Positions 35,334-44,526 of a stretch of 64,000 nt of DNA are shown in pieces. How positions within the stretch are numbered: the stretch's first letter is position 1; each line of letters starts with the position of its first letter. The stretch lies in assembly GCA_044228285.1 (NCBI GenBank), contig JBGAVD010000001.1, positions 124,001 through 188,000 on the forward strand. Direction: 5' to 3'. Under the pieces are notes generated by a model. That model saw nothing but the letters and a program-made list of their open reading frames with translations, was not told the DNA's origin and searched no databases. Origin of the DNA: JBBATK01 sp044228285. GTDB lineage: Bacteria > Bacteroidota > Ignavibacteria > Kapaibacteriales > NICIL-2. The translations under genes were made by a program, and so were the position numbers.

Positions 35334-36272
35334 TTAACCTTTCTTTTCAAACTTATGCTGCTGAACATCGAGTCCCATCATCTGCTTCATGGTCTTTTCC
35401 ATACCATCCACTGAACCGTCAAAGAAAATCACATTGCCTTTGCCAAACTCTGCAACATGCTTCACTGTTTCGGTCCACATTTGGAATAAGATCATCGATG
35501 AATCCAAGCCAGCTTCTTGTAATTCCTTTGCCGAATCACGAATACCACGAGCAGCTGATTCGCGGAACAGAGTAACACCTTCTCCACGCATCTGCATTGC
35601 CATACGCTCTGCTTCAGCGCTAATCTTGATAGCATTACCTTCAGCTTCTGCTTGCTTGGTACGAGTGATTAACAAGGCCTGACCTTCGTTTTCAGCAGCT
35701 GCCTTGAGGTTCTGCGATGCAACAACCTTAGCCATCGACTCAATGATTGCCTTGTCGAAGGTGATATCATTGATCTGCAAATCAATCAGATGATATCCCC
35801 ACTCTTCAAGCGAAGCATCGAGGTGATGCTTTACTTCTGCCACGATTTCGTTACGCAGAGCAAGAATCTCAACTTGACGTTTTGTTGCAACGAAAGAACG
35901 CACGGTACCTTCAACGGTACGAATAAGCGCTTGCATGAAATTGCGATCATCAATGAACTTAAATGTCACGTTCTTGATAACAACTTCATCTGCGCTTAGG
36001 ACCGCGTACAGAATCATGGCTTTGAAGTACACATTCGCCTGGTCGCCAGTAATAGCTTGAAACTCTAAGTCTGCAGAGCGATTTTGGATGGAAACGCGTC
36101 GCATGATGGTTTCAAGAAAAGGAATCTTGAAGTTCAAACCTGGCATCATAACCCGACGATACTTGCCAAACATGGTCACCACCGCTACATAGCCCTGAGC
36201 TACAGTAACTAAACCAGAAAAAATGGTGAGCAGGATGAGCACAATAAGAACGAGCGTAAAACTACCGAACAT
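35334..36272 (-). CDS. SPFH/band-7 (stomatin-like) membrane protein
   Basis: 312 aa from ATG 36272, with AGGGGG upstream; an extension to 36323 lacks a ribosome site. One N-terminal membrane segment (about 4-25) is followed by the SPFH domain (VAQGYVAVVTMFGKYRRVMMPGLNFKIPF to about 190) and a coiled-coil-like helix rich in Ala/Glu (AAAENEGQALLITRTKQAEAEGNAIKISAEAERM, about 195-230). Such proteins form ring-shaped membrane scaffolds that regulate proteases or microdomains. No NfeD or FtsH partner is next to it, so the role is open. Confidence 0.92.
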   Translation of the reverse strand: MFGSFTLVLIVLILLTIFSGLVTVAQGYVAVVTMFGKYRRVMMPGLNFKIPFLETIMRRVSIQNRSADLEFQAITGDQANVYFKAMILYAVLSADEVVIKNVTFKFIDDRNFMQALIRTVEGTVRSFVATKRQVEILALRNEIVAEVKHHLDASLEEWGYHLIDLQINDITFDKAIIESMAKVVASQNLKAAAENEGQALLITRTKQAEAEGNAIKISAEAERMAMQMRGEGVTLFRESAARGIRDSAKELQEAGLDSSMILFQMWTETVKHVAEFGKGNVIFFDGSVDGMEKTMKQMMGLDVQQHKFEKKG

Positions 36273-36740
36273 GGGGGCCCCCTGTAATAAAAATGAGTGT
36301 GCTTGCTGAAGATTGGCGTTCAATCATCAACGATAGAGTTAGTCTTTCAACGGTCGCGAACGAAACACGTACACGTACTTTGTAGATAGCTTTTTTGTCA
36401 TTCCGAGATAAGCGCACAGTCAGGTATTTCTATGTGAGTCAGTCCTGCTATACGGATCCTCCACTATGTTGCCGCCGTGAACTCTGCTGTCCCTGATCAG
36501 CGTGTCCCTATTGCTGAGTTCAGCAGAATTCCTGCTACGAAACTACAACGCGTAGCGCATTCCCGATCTTCTCAAAACGACAGATTCTTTGTCCGCTGCG
36601 GGCATGCGAAGCATGTACGCATTGCCAAAAAACTCTCAAAACGCAAATCCTCTGGGCTGACGAACAACTGCGTTCGTAGAAGCTGACGTCCCGAACACGC
36701 AGATCATCGACGCTCCAGCCAATAGAGTGGGGATCGCGAA
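36273..36740. other. 468-bp spacer between SPFH and T9SS beta-propeller genes
   Basis: No supported gene. It contains the mini-hairpin CATGC-GAA-GCATG at 36603-36615. It must hold the SPFH promoter on the minus strand and the 3' end of the beta-propeller gene; no clean terminator or Bacteroidota promoter is seen. Confidence 0.5.
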
Positions 36741-39479
36741 TTAATGAATAACAAACTTTGCAATACTCTGTTTGGAGCCGCACTGACAACGTAAAAAGTA
36801 CACTCCAGGAGGAAGTGTAAGCGGTAGATGCTGCTCGAAGAGTTCGGAGATTTTATCTTTTTGTACGTGCTGAATCAGCTTGCCTTGTTCACTACTGATC
36901 TCAATGTGTACTGGCCCCACGCAGTCCGCCGTCCACCGAAGATGCAGTGCTGTATTCTCTGAAAGTGGTTGAGGATAGAGCTCTAATGCGCGGTTGGCGA
37001 CTTCGTTTACCTCGTTGATCTCCGACGGTAAGTCGTAAATGGTAGCGCATTCCCAAACACCGCGACCAAATGTGGCGCAGTACATTTTCTGAACGGATTC
37101 ATTGAATTCAAGATCGCTGATGATAACGTTCGGCAGTGAGGAAGAATAGCTGATCCAGTGTTTTGTACTGTCGTTAATCACGTAGATACCAACGTCTGTA
37201 CCAATCATGACCATGTGTCGCTGTCCATTTGGTACCTGCTTGATAACATTCACTGGCAGGTTTGGCAAATCATAACTGATGTTTACCCAGCTTTGTCCGC
37301 CATCCGTGGTACGGTAGACTTTCGAGCCTTTCTCGAGTCCTGCACAGCTTAGCCAGGCTAGGTTCGGATTGTCATCGGAGATCTCAATGCTTGTGAAGTA
37401 CAAGGAATCTGGTAGCCCGCTCGTCACGTTTGTCCATTGCTTTCCACCATCGGTGGAGCGCATACAGAGTGAAGGCATGTTGGATTCGATATGAAGGCGA
37501 CGACAGACCATAAGAACATCGGGATTAGATGCACTTACTGCTAGCGCGCTTGCTTCCTGTTGACGATTGTATTTTGGGTCGACAGGGAAATCGCTGACTT
37601 TTGTCCAGGTGCTACCTTTGTCGCTACTGCGATAGACATTAGAAAAGACTATATAGAGTACACTTTTATCCGTAGGGTCAGCAACCAGCGGCGTTGTCCA
37701 TTCAGCTGCCTCATTGCTTTTGTTTATGTCTAGATACTCAAAGTCAACACCGTTTTTTGCTCTGAAGAAGTAACCACTTTGGGAACTTCCAATAACAATT
37801 GAGTCACCTTGAGGGTCAATCCAATTGTCCATACCATCTCCACTAATTACGCCACGCCACTCTTTGCCGTTAAAGTATGCAGTTGAATTGTCCTGCGCTC
37901 CAGCAATTACACGCTCGTCCAACTGCTTTGAGGATGACAAGCGATAGAAGGAACTGATGGCCATGTTCTTTGTGACGGGCGTCCACACCGTTTTGAAGGG
38001 TTCACCTAATCTTAAAGAGTCCCAGCGCGCCAGTACAACTTTTTTGGTTCGAACGACTCCGCCATCGTTGCAGAGATAGTAGTGGCCAGTAAGTGGACGG
38101 TAGGACATTAAATGATGATCTGCATGTGCGCTCTCACCGAAATATCCAATCCAATAGGTCGCGGGATAAAAGCTAAGGCCTCCATCTTTTGTACCCCACA
38201 CGTTGATCCCACCGATATAAACTTCATCGCTATTCGTTGCATGCACTTGCAGACTGAGGTCATAGGATCCTTGTCCACCAGCAGATTTACCTTCCTGCCA
38301 CTCTAGTACATTCAATGAGTCAAAGCGCTTGGTCCAACTACTGCCTGCGTTTGTGGAACGATACACTCCATGCAGACCATAGAAGCGATCTGTACAGGCC
38401 GCATAAATCACGCGTGGATCAGAAGGGGAGATAGCGATCTTGATGCGTTCAACGCTATCTCGTGGTGGAATGCCGGTGTTGAGACGGGTCCAACTATATC
38501 CGAAGTCGGTTGACTTCATAATTGATGCTTGGCCAATACCGGATCGCATCAAGTGTCCACTTGTGGCATACACTACATTGGGGTTTGTCGGGTCTAGTTG
38601 TAGGTCCCATGCTAGTGAACTATCGCGTTGCAGCCACTTTGCACCCGCATCTGAACTATAGTAGAATCCGGTTGTACCGGCGGCAATCACTATGTCGCCG
38701 TTAGTTGGGTGGACAATGATTTTGCAAATGAGCGAGGCTTCGCCTTGTGTAAGACTGCGGCCCAGGCCAGTTGCAGCCCATGAGTTTCCGCCATCCGTGC
38801 TCTTATAGATTCCGATACCGAAGTAGGTATTGCGCTTCCGACCATACTCAAGCATCCCAAACTGTATGTACTCATAATCACCGAGTGCGATATAGATCGT
38901 GTTCGGGTTGTTTGGGTCGATAGCTATATCGGAAATACGTATGATTGGTAGTTGGTCTGTTAACGGTTTCCAATGTGCCCCATCATCCGTGGTTTTCCAA
39001 AGGCCACCTTGTGCCACACCAACATAGTAGGTTGATGAGTCGGTGGGATGAAAAGCAATACAATTAACGCGGCCCATACCGTTCTGCATGGTAGGGTCAT
39101 CGGGTTGCGGACGTTGGTCGGGACCAATCGATAGCCATTTGTCGTTGGTAAAGAGAGAGCGCGCAACGCGTTTTTGCTCCGCTGCCTGCAGTAATGCCAA
39201 ATGGTATTCATCAGGATTGGTCAGGTGACCATAGCCACCCGTATGCATGAGCTGTTGATGTTCCCAACGTTTGTAATACTTCCAACCCTTTATAGTATCG
39301 AGTCGATGAGATTGACGAAAGTCCTCAAAGCGACGCACCTGTTCAACAAATGCCTCTGGCTTTGCAGTAGATGCTGGTACTAATTGAGCGTTTAGGGGCT
39401 GCTGTGCTGCCAGAATCAGAGCATACACGAAAAAGAGAGCGATAGAGACTGGACTAGAGGAGCTCGTTGACTGTTTCAT
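36741..39479 (-). CDS. secreted BNR/Vps10-like beta-propeller protein with T9SS tail
   Basis: 912 aa from ATG 39479, with a signal peptide (about 1-31, ending LNAQ). Repeated Asp-box/BNR motifs mark a sortilin-type propeller of the photosystem-assembly/exo-alpha-sialidase-like fold: LWKTTDDGAHWKPL, YKSTDGGNSWAAT, MKSTDFGYSWTRL, YRSTNAGSSWTKR, YRSSDKGSTWTKV and YRTTDGGQSWVNI. The last about 80 residues are a T9SS sorting domain (LYPQPLSENTALHLRW, LPPGVYFLRC, ending KFVIH). Catalytic sialidase residues are not evident, so a structural or binding role at the cell surface is more likely than glycosidase activity. Confidence 0.88.
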   Translation of the reverse strand: MKQSTSSSSPVSIALFFVYALILAAQQPLNAQLVPASTAKPEAFVEQVRRFEDFRQSHRLDTIKGWKYYKRWEHQQLMHTGGYGHLTNPDEYHLALLQAAEQKRVARSLFTNDKWLSIGPDQRPQPDDPTMQNGMGRVNCIAFHPTDSSTYYVGVAQGGLWKTTDDGAHWKPLTDQLPIIRISDIAIDPNNPNTIYIALGDYEYIQFGMLEYGRKRNTYFGIGIYKSTDGGNSWAATGLGRSLTQGEASLICKIIVHPTNGDIVIAAGTTGFYYSSDAGAKWLQRDSSLAWDLQLDPTNPNVVYATSGHLMRSGIGQASIMKSTDFGYSWTRLNTGIPPRDSVERIKIAISPSDPRVIYAACTDRFYGLHGVYRSTNAGSSWTKRFDSLNVLEWQEGKSAGGQGSYDLSLQVHATNSDEVYIGGINVWGTKDGGLSFYPATYWIGYFGESAHADHHLMSYRPLTGHYYLCNDGGVVRTKKVVLARWDSLRLGEPFKTVWTPVTKNMAISSFYRLSSSKQLDERVIAGAQDNSTAYFNGKEWRGVISGDGMDNWIDPQGDSIVIGSSQSGYFFRAKNGVDFEYLDINKSNEAAEWTTPLVADPTDKSVLYIVFSNVYRSSDKGSTWTKVSDFPVDPKYNRQQEASALAVSASNPDVLMVCRRLHIESNMPSLCMRSTDGGKQWTNVTSGLPDSLYFTSIEISDDNPNLAWLSCAGLEKGSKVYRTTDGGQSWVNISYDLPNLPVNVIKQVPNGQRHMVMIGTDVGIYVINDSTKHWISYSSSLPNVIISDLEFNESVQKMYCATFGRGVWECATIYDLPSEINEVNEVANRALELYPQPLSENTALHLRWTADCVGPVHIEISSEQGKLIQHVQKDKISELFEQHLPLTLPPGVYFLRCQCGSKQSIAKFVIH

Positions 39480-39543
39480 AGTTGAGGTCTGGTGAATCAA
39501 AAGCAAGGAAAGGACAAGCTACGAAGCGGCTGGTTCATACACT

Positions 39544-40017
39544 CTACACTTTGGGCGGACGGTGTCGCTTCAGGGTACGATGCAGGTACACAACTATCAA
39601 GCTGTTTGCAGCAATAACGATCACTTTCACAAAGCTCGGTTTATGGATGAAGTGATACACTTCCAGCGGAATGAGTGAGGCGGTTGCCCAGACCATTAGG
39701 AGTTCGGCCCAGCGTTGCTGTTTCCAAACGCCTATCCCCTCAGCTAAAAGAACCAGTGCATAGCCCAGTGCAAAGAGTCCGGCTGTTCCCATACTCGGAG
39801 CTTGCAAAAACAGGTCAAAACGGTTCAGTAGCCACCTGAGTATACTGTTGTGCATCAAGAGGAGCTCTTCCTCTGCCCAAAGAATTAGCGCGCTAACAAT
39901 ATCTGAGCGCCGATCCAAGAACAAGAGTGAGGCAGCAATACAGAGCAGCACTATACCTTTCGCAATCTTGTAGAGTGCGATCAGGTGTAGCGTTTTCTTT
40001 TCATTCAATTGCTTCAT
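39544..40017 (-). CDS. DUF2127 membrane protein
   Basis: 157 aa with four predicted membrane segments and a basic C terminus (LHRTLKRHRPPKV). LIALYKIAKGIVLLCIA at the start, GYALVLLAEGIGVWKQQRWAE in the middle and FIHKPSFVKVIVIAANSLIVVYL near the end match the DUF2127 family, of unknown function. It begins 47 bases after accC on the same strand and may be a passenger of the accBC transcript. Confidence 0.85.
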   Translation of the reverse strand: MKQLNEKKTLHLIALYKIAKGIVLLCIAASLLFLDRRSDIVSALILWAEEELLLMHNSILRWLLNRFDLFLQAPSMGTAGLFALGYALVLLAEGIGVWKQQRWAELLMVWATASLIPLEVYHFIHKPSFVKVIVIAANSLIVVYLHRTLKRHRPPKV

Positions 40018-40064
40018 GCGGGGTCTACAACGAAGCAGACCTGAAATTCATTGGCTCAGGGAGT

Positions 40065-41408
40065 CTAGAGGTCTGTGCGCCAACCCTTGGTATCCAAATA
40101 CTTGGTGTCGAAGTTGCCTTCAATGAAGTCTTTGTTATCCATCATCGCGCGATGGAATGGGATTGTTGTGTGTATGCCCTCAATCGTCAATTCGTCCAAA
40201 GCACGACGCATCTTCGCGATCGCTTCTAAGCGCGTATCGGCGAAGGTGATGAGCTTGGCGATCATGGAATCGTAGTAGGGAGGGATAGTATAGCCTTGGT
40301 ACACATGTGAGTCAATGCGCACACCGTGTCCACCCGGAAAATGCAATGATGTGATCACGCCCGGAGATGGACGCCAATCATGGAATGGGTCTTCAGCATT
40401 GATGCGACACTCAATGGCATGATACTTCGGCTCAGAAATTTTGAGCGAGAGTTTTTCGCCGGCAGCAACACGGATTTGCTCTTTAATCAAATCAACATCC
40501 AGCGATTGTTCTGTTACTGGATGCTCCACTTGAATACGGGTATTCATTTCCATGAAGTAGAAATTGCGGTGCTTGTCAACAAGGAACTCAACTGTTCCCG
40601 CCCCCGCATAGTTAACCGCCCGAGCGCCACGCATTGCAGCCTCACCCATAGCCTTACGGAGCTCAGGTGTTACGATAGGCGATGGTGCTTCCTCAATCAG
40701 TTTTTGGTGTCTACGCTGAATTGAACACTCACGTTCGTTCAAGTGAATGACGTTTCCAAAGTTGTCGCCGAAGACCTGGATTTCAACGTGTCGCGGCTCT
40801 TCAACGAATTTTTCAATGTACACATCCGGATTGCCGAACGATGCTTCTGCTTCATTGCGTGCGGTAACGAAGGCGCGCTCGAGTTCTGACTTCGTCTCTA
40901 CATAGCGCATTCCTTTACCACCACCGCCAGCAACAGCTTTGAGCATCACAGGATAGCCAACTTGCTCAGCGGCTTCGTACGCCTCATCCATTGAAGCAAC
41001 GATACCAGCACTGCCGGGCACCACTGGTACGCCTGCAGCAATCATGGTGTCCTTCGCAATCGACTTGTTTCCCATCCTGATGATTTGATCAGGCGTAGGG
41101 CCGATGAAGGTTATACCGCAGTCGGTACAGATTTCCGCAAAAGTATCGTTCTCAGCCAAGAAGCCATAGCCCGGATGAATAGCATCAGCGTTGGTTACTT
41201 GGGCTGCAGCAATGATGTGAGGAATCTTGAGATAGGATAGGCGGCCTGGAGCAGGGCCTATACATACTGCCTCGTCTGCAAAGCGAACGTGGAGTGAGCT
41301 GCGATCTGCCTCCGAGTACACAGCAACCGTCTTGATACCCATTTCGCGACAAGCGCGTATGATTCGCAATGCAATTTCGCCGCGGTTGGCGATGAGAATT
41401 TTTTTCAT
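40065..41408 (-). CDS. accC: biotin carboxylase, acetyl-CoA carboxylase subunit
   Basis: 447 aa from ATG 41408; the longer frame adds 12 residues before the canonical MKKILIANRGEIALRIIRACRE. The ATP-grasp glycine loop GGGGKGMRYV, HVEIQVFGDNFGNVIHLNERECSIQRRHQKLIEEAPSP and MNTRIQVEHPVTE are intact. It carboxylates the biotin on AccB using bicarbonate and ATP. It follows accB by 50 bases, so the two are surely co-transcribed. Confidence 0.98.
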   Translation of the reverse strand: MKKILIANRGEIALRIIRACREMGIKTVAVYSEADRSSLHVRFADEAVCIGPAPGRLSYLKIPHIIAAAQVTNADAIHPGYGFLAENDTFAEICTDCGITFIGPTPDQIIRMGNKSIAKDTMIAAGVPVVPGSAGIVASMDEAYEAAEQVGYPVMLKAVAGGGGKGMRYVETKSELERAFVTARNEAEASFGNPDVYIEKFVEEPRHVEIQVFGDNFGNVIHLNERECSIQRRHQKLIEEAPSPIVTPELRKAMGEAAMRGARAVNYAGAGTVEFLVDKHRNFYFMEMNTRIQVEHPVTEQSLDVDLIKEQIRVAAGEKLSLKISEPKYHAIECRINAEDPFHDWRPSPGVITSLHFPGGHGVRIDSHVYQGYTIPPYYDSMIAKLITFADTRLEAIAKMRRALDELTIEGIHTTIPFHRAMMDNKDFIEGNFDTKYLDTKGWRTDL

Positions 41409-41458
41409 TCGTGGTGCAATGAGTGAAACATCAGTCGAGGACAAGGGAGCGCGCGGAC

Positions 41459-41941
41459 TTAGTCCGGATTAACCTCGAACAAAGGCTGATTGTACTCTAC
41501 CGGGTTCTGATTGTCGACAAGAATCTTAACAATTGTCCCTGTAACGTCACTCTCAATTTCATTCATGAGCTTCATAGCTTCAACAATACACAGCGTTTGA
41601 CCAACACTCACATGGTCACCGACCTTGACAAATGCATCCGCATCTGGCGCAGGTGCGCGGTAAAAGGTGCCCACGATTGGCGAAAGCACTTTGTGATGGG
41701 CTGAAGCCGCAGGAGCTGCCTTCGCAGGGGTCGCATCACCAACCGGCGCTGCTGGCGCAGCCGCCGGCGCTGGAGCCTGCTGAGCGTGCATTGGAGCTTG
41801 CTGTACATACGAGATCATTTGACCAGACCCAGGCACCGTGCGACTGAGTTTGATTGATAGACCTTCTTCTTCGATTTCAAGTCCGCTTAGAGATGAATCG
41901 TCAAATGTCTTTAGTAGTTTCTTTAAGTAGATCAAGTCCAT
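41459..41941 (-). CDS. accB: biotin carboxyl carrier protein of acetyl-CoA carboxylase
   Basis: 160 aa from ATG 41941 (MDLIYLKKLLKTFDDSSLSGLEIEEEG), the usual BCCP start. An Ala/Pro-rich linker spans about 46-80. The C-terminal biotinyl domain carries CIVEAMKLMNE, with biotin expected on Lys124. It passes carboxyl groups between AccC and AccAD. The 383 bases upstream suggest its own promoter, apart from efp. Confidence 0.98.
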   Translation of the reverse strand: MDLIYLKKLLKTFDDSSLSGLEIEEEGLSIKLSRTVPGSGQMISYVQQAPMHAQQAPAPAAAPAAPVGDATPAKAAPAASAHHKVLSPIVGTFYRAPAPDADAFVKVGDHVSVGQTLCIVEAMKLMNEIESDVTGTIVKILVDNQNPVEYNQPLFEVNPD

Positions 41942-42324
41942 AGCACAGGCTCCAAAAGTGTCAGAATTATTACACAAGTTACGCGAAGAAGGGGGAATTC
42001 CCAACAAAAAAGATTTGTCGAAAAAGAAGAAAAAGTGACCGCTTTTTAGCACTTTTTGATAAAATCAGCTCAACTTTGGCCGGAAATCAGTCAAAATTCA
42101 AAAAAGTGCTTTTGAAGGTATAGGTGCCATGCTAGAGGCTGGTCGGAAAGCCATGTGCACAGAGTTTTCAGGCTGCCGGTGACAATGTTTGAAGACCAAA
42201 TCAATGGAGTACTGAGCAGATCTCGCCCACAATGAAGTTGCTGCAAAACGAGGCTCTAGCAACCCATGAACTAAGCTGTGTAGTACTCAGCTTAGTGTCT
42301 GAAACACCATACCAGCTTCGGAAC
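41942..42324. other. 383-bp spacer between efp and accB
   Basis: No gene. AT-rich, with many A/T runs on the accB side, as expected for a promoter region on the minus strand. The nearest match to the -7 consensus on that strand is GAATTTTG (about 42092-42099), so no confident promoter. Fatty-acid genes often have regulated promoters here, but no operator could be read. Confidence 0.4.
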
Positions 42325-42888
42325 TTACTCTTTTACGCGCTCGATATATGCTCCGCTTCGGGTATCGATACGGATGAGTTCACCATCGTTCACGAAGGTC
42401 GGAACGTTAATGGTTGCACCTGTCTCAATCGTTGCAGGTTTCAACACATTGTTTGCCGAATCACCCTTAAAACCAGGCTCTGTATAGGTTATACGGAGGG
42501 TTACGTGTGCAGGGAGTTCGACGGAAAGCGGGGTGCTTTCTTCAAAAGAAACTTGTACTTCTTGACTTTCCTTCATCAGCTTCGCAGCATCGCCAACGAT
42601 CTTGGCATCTACTGTGATTTGCTCATAGGTCTCATTTTCCATGAATACAAAGAACTCGCCATCGCGATACAGAAACTGGAAAGGGCGCTGCTCAACACGG
42701 ACGATATCGATGCTCTCGCCAGAACGAAAGCGGTTTTCTAACAGCTTGCCGGAGCGGATAACGCGAAGCTTAGCCTGATAGAAAGCACGAAGATTACCGG
42801 GCGTGCGGTGTTCGGATTCCAGAACCTGACACAGTTCATTGTTGAACTTGATAAATATTCCTGGTTTGAGATCGGAAGTCGTTGCCAT
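42325..42888 (-). CDS. efp: translation elongation factor P
   Basis: 187 aa. Three beta-barrel domains: KOW-like domain I (SDLKPGIFIKFNNELCQVLESEHRTPGN), an OB domain II and domain III (TITGA-like IETGATINVPTFVNDGELIRIDTRSGAYIERV). EF-P relieves ribosome stalling at proline runs. The tip loop reads HRTPGNLRAF, so the residue normally modified (Lys34 or Arg32 in well-studied proteins) is Asn32 here. efp-accB-accC is a common order. tRNA-Cys lies upstream on the same strand, separated by a terminator. Confidence 0.97.
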   Translation of the reverse strand: MATTSDLKPGIFIKFNNELCQVLESEHRTPGNLRAFYQAKLRVIRSGKLLENRFRSGESIDIVRVEQRPFQFLYRDGEFFVFMENETYEQITVDAKIVGDAAKLMKESQEVQVSFEESTPLSVELPAHVTLRITYTEPGFKGDSANNVLKPATIETGATINVPTFVNDGELIRIDTRSGAYIERVKE

Positions 42889-42919
42889 GAGACGAAAGGT
42901 AAAGTGAGACTATCACCAT

Positions 42920-42947
42920 AAAAAAACGCGATTCCAAAGGAATCGCG
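42920..42947 (-). terminator. rho-independent terminator after tRNA-Cys
   Basis: On the minus strand: CGCGATTCC, loop TTT, GGAATCGCG, then seven T. A perfect 9-bp stem 14 bases after tRNA-Cys and 31 bases before efp. Confidence 0.93.
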
Positions 42948-42960
42948 CGAAGTAAAGGAG

Positions 42961-43031
42961 AGGTCCCGGACGGACTCGAACCGCCGTAGGAGCTTTTGCA
43001 GAGCTCTGCATAGCCACTTTGCTACGGGACC
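42961..43031 (-). tRNA. tRNA-Cys (GCA)
   Basis: 71 nt on the minus strand. The acceptor GGTCCCG pairs with CGGGACC. The anticodon stem GAGCT/AGCTC encloses CTGCAAA, anticodon GCA. The T arm GGCGGTTCGAGTCCGTC is normal; the discriminator is T. It is followed by its own terminator. Confidence 0.97.
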
Positions 43032-43455
43032 AATTTTCTTTGACGTCAAAAATCAAGAACACAAAGATAGGTTCGGATTTTGGACTGTACAACCTGATAG
43101 CTGTTTTTGATGATGCAGAACCAAAGGTCCGCAATACATAGACTATTTGTTATTCGGGCTTGATATCATCCGCATCAAATCCCGGAATACTGCTGTTAGG
43201 AGCGTGGCTGAATTGAGGTGCATCCTAAACTCACTTGGCTGTCTACACTTTATCGGCAGATCCACAGAACAATAAAGCCTAGTGAAGAAGAAATCTGTCC
43301 CGACTAAGCTCCTGTAGCTTCCTAGCCAAAGCGGGCGAAGCACGCTTTGGCGAAGGCATAAAGAAAAATAAATCTTGAGTGTGATTGAAACCGCACAGGC
43401 ACATACCGTTGGCGCATCTCAACTACAAAGAGCTACTCTTGCGCTAGGAGCGAGA
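43032..43455. other. 424-bp spacer between tRNA-Cys and the ABC transporter
   Basis: No supported gene; a 66-codon minus-strand frame at 43143-43343 shows no family features. It contains the 25-bp hairpin at 43326-43350. The tRNA-Cys promoter should lie just above 43031, but no consensus is seen. Confidence 0.5.
43326..43350. repeat. 25-bp hairpin downstream of the ABC transporter operon
   Basis: CCAAAGCG / CGCTTTGG enclose GC-GAA-GC across one G-A mismatch: 10 pairs with a GAA loop. It lies 105 bases after the last transporter gene. There is no T-run on either side, so it is closer to the mini-hairpin set than to a terminator. Confidence 0.5.
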
Positions 43456-44526
43456 TTACATCTCGGCCGCAGCTTTGTCGGTGTAGAGACATGCTACAAA
43501 GCGACCGTCCTTCATTGCTTGCATTGGTGGCAGACCTTCAGCGCAGCTTGGTTGTGCAATAGGACAACGAGTGCGGAAAGGACACCCACTCGGCTTGTTT
43601 AGCGGCGTTGGGATATCGCCCTTGAGAATAATACGCGACTTACCTTTACGATCAGGATTTGGCTCTGGCACAGCCGACAACAGCGCGCGGCTATATGGAT
43701 GATTTGGGTCAAAATAGAGCTGATCATTCGTGGCGATCTCCATCATGTTGCCTAAATACATCACCGCAATACGTTGGGAGATGTGATAGACAACAGACAA
43801 GTCGTGCGCAATAAACAAATAACTCATTTTAAACTCTTCGCGCAGGTCTTCCATGAGGTTAATAACCTGTGCCTGTACCGAAACGTCGAGAGCAGATACT
43901 GGCTCATCACAAATGATAAGCTCAGGGTTCGTAGCCAAGGCACGCGCGATACCGATACGTTGACGCTGTCCGCCCGAGAATTCATGAGGAAAGCGAGCAG
44001 CGTACTCTGGCTGCAAGCCTACTTTTTCAAGAAGCCAGTGCACACGATCATCGATCTCTTTCTTCGACATATCTGAGCGGTGTATCTCTAAAGGCTCGGC
44101 GACGATCTGCTTAACGCTCATACGGGCGTTGAGCGAAGAAAAAGGATCCTGGAAGATCATCTGAATCTGGCTGCGGAATGGTCGCATTGCGCTCGTGCTC
44201 AGATTCAACAGATTTGTTTTAGCGCCAGTCTTTGCATCAAAGAGGTTCACTTCACCGGAAAGGTGTACATCTGGAGAGACGTGGCGCAATACATTGATGA
44301 TTGCGCGGCCTACTGTTGTTTTCCCGCAGCCAGACTCTCCAACCAAACCAACGGTTTCGCCACGTTTTATGGTGAAGGAAATGCCATCAACGGCTTTTAC
44401 ATCTGCCACTTTACGCTGAATAATTCCAGCATAAACAGGGAAGTACACTTTTAGATCTTTGACCTCGAGGAGGATGTCGTTCGCGGCACTAGTATTTGCA
44501 GTATTGTTCATCTCATTCTTATTCAT
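43456..44526 (-). CDS. oligopeptide ABC transporter ATP-binding protein (DppF/OppF type)
   Basis: 356 aa from ATG 44526, which overlaps the 3' end of the preceding ATPase gene by 8 bases. Walker A GLVGESGCGKTT, signature LSGGQ-type FSGGQRQRIGIARA, Walker B LIICDEPVSALDV. The C-terminal oligopeptide extension has the four-Cys-type cluster PSGCPFRTRCPIAQPSCAE, which in this family may hold an Fe-S centre. It forms the second ATPase of the importer. The YejF protein of E. coli is a fusion of two such units; here they are separate genes. Confidence 0.95.
   Translation of the reverse strand: MNKNEMNNTANTSAANDILLEVKDLKVYFPVYAGIIQRKVADVKAVDGISFTIKRGETVGLVGESGCGKTTVGRAIINVLRHVSPDVHLSGEVNLFDAKTGAKTNLLNLSTSAMRPFRSQIQMIFQDPFSSLNARMSVKQIVAEPLEIHRSDMSKKEIDDRVHWLLEKVGLQPEYAARFPHEFSGGQRQRIGIARALATNPELIICDEPVSALDVSVQAQVINLMEDLREEFKMSYLFIAHDLSVVYHISQRIAVMYLGNMMEIATNDQLYFDPNHPYSRALLSAVPEPNPDRKGKSRIILKGDIPTPLNKPSGCPFRTRCPIAQPSCAEGLPPMQAMKDGRFVACLYTDKAAAEM

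Noticed and set aside
36741..39479. Sialidase
   Set aside because: Asp-box repeats are present, but the arginine triad and the catalytic Tyr/Glu of true sialidases are not evident.
42232..42741. 169-codon frame antisense to efp
   Set aside because: Opposite strand of a highly conserved gene; no supporting motifs.
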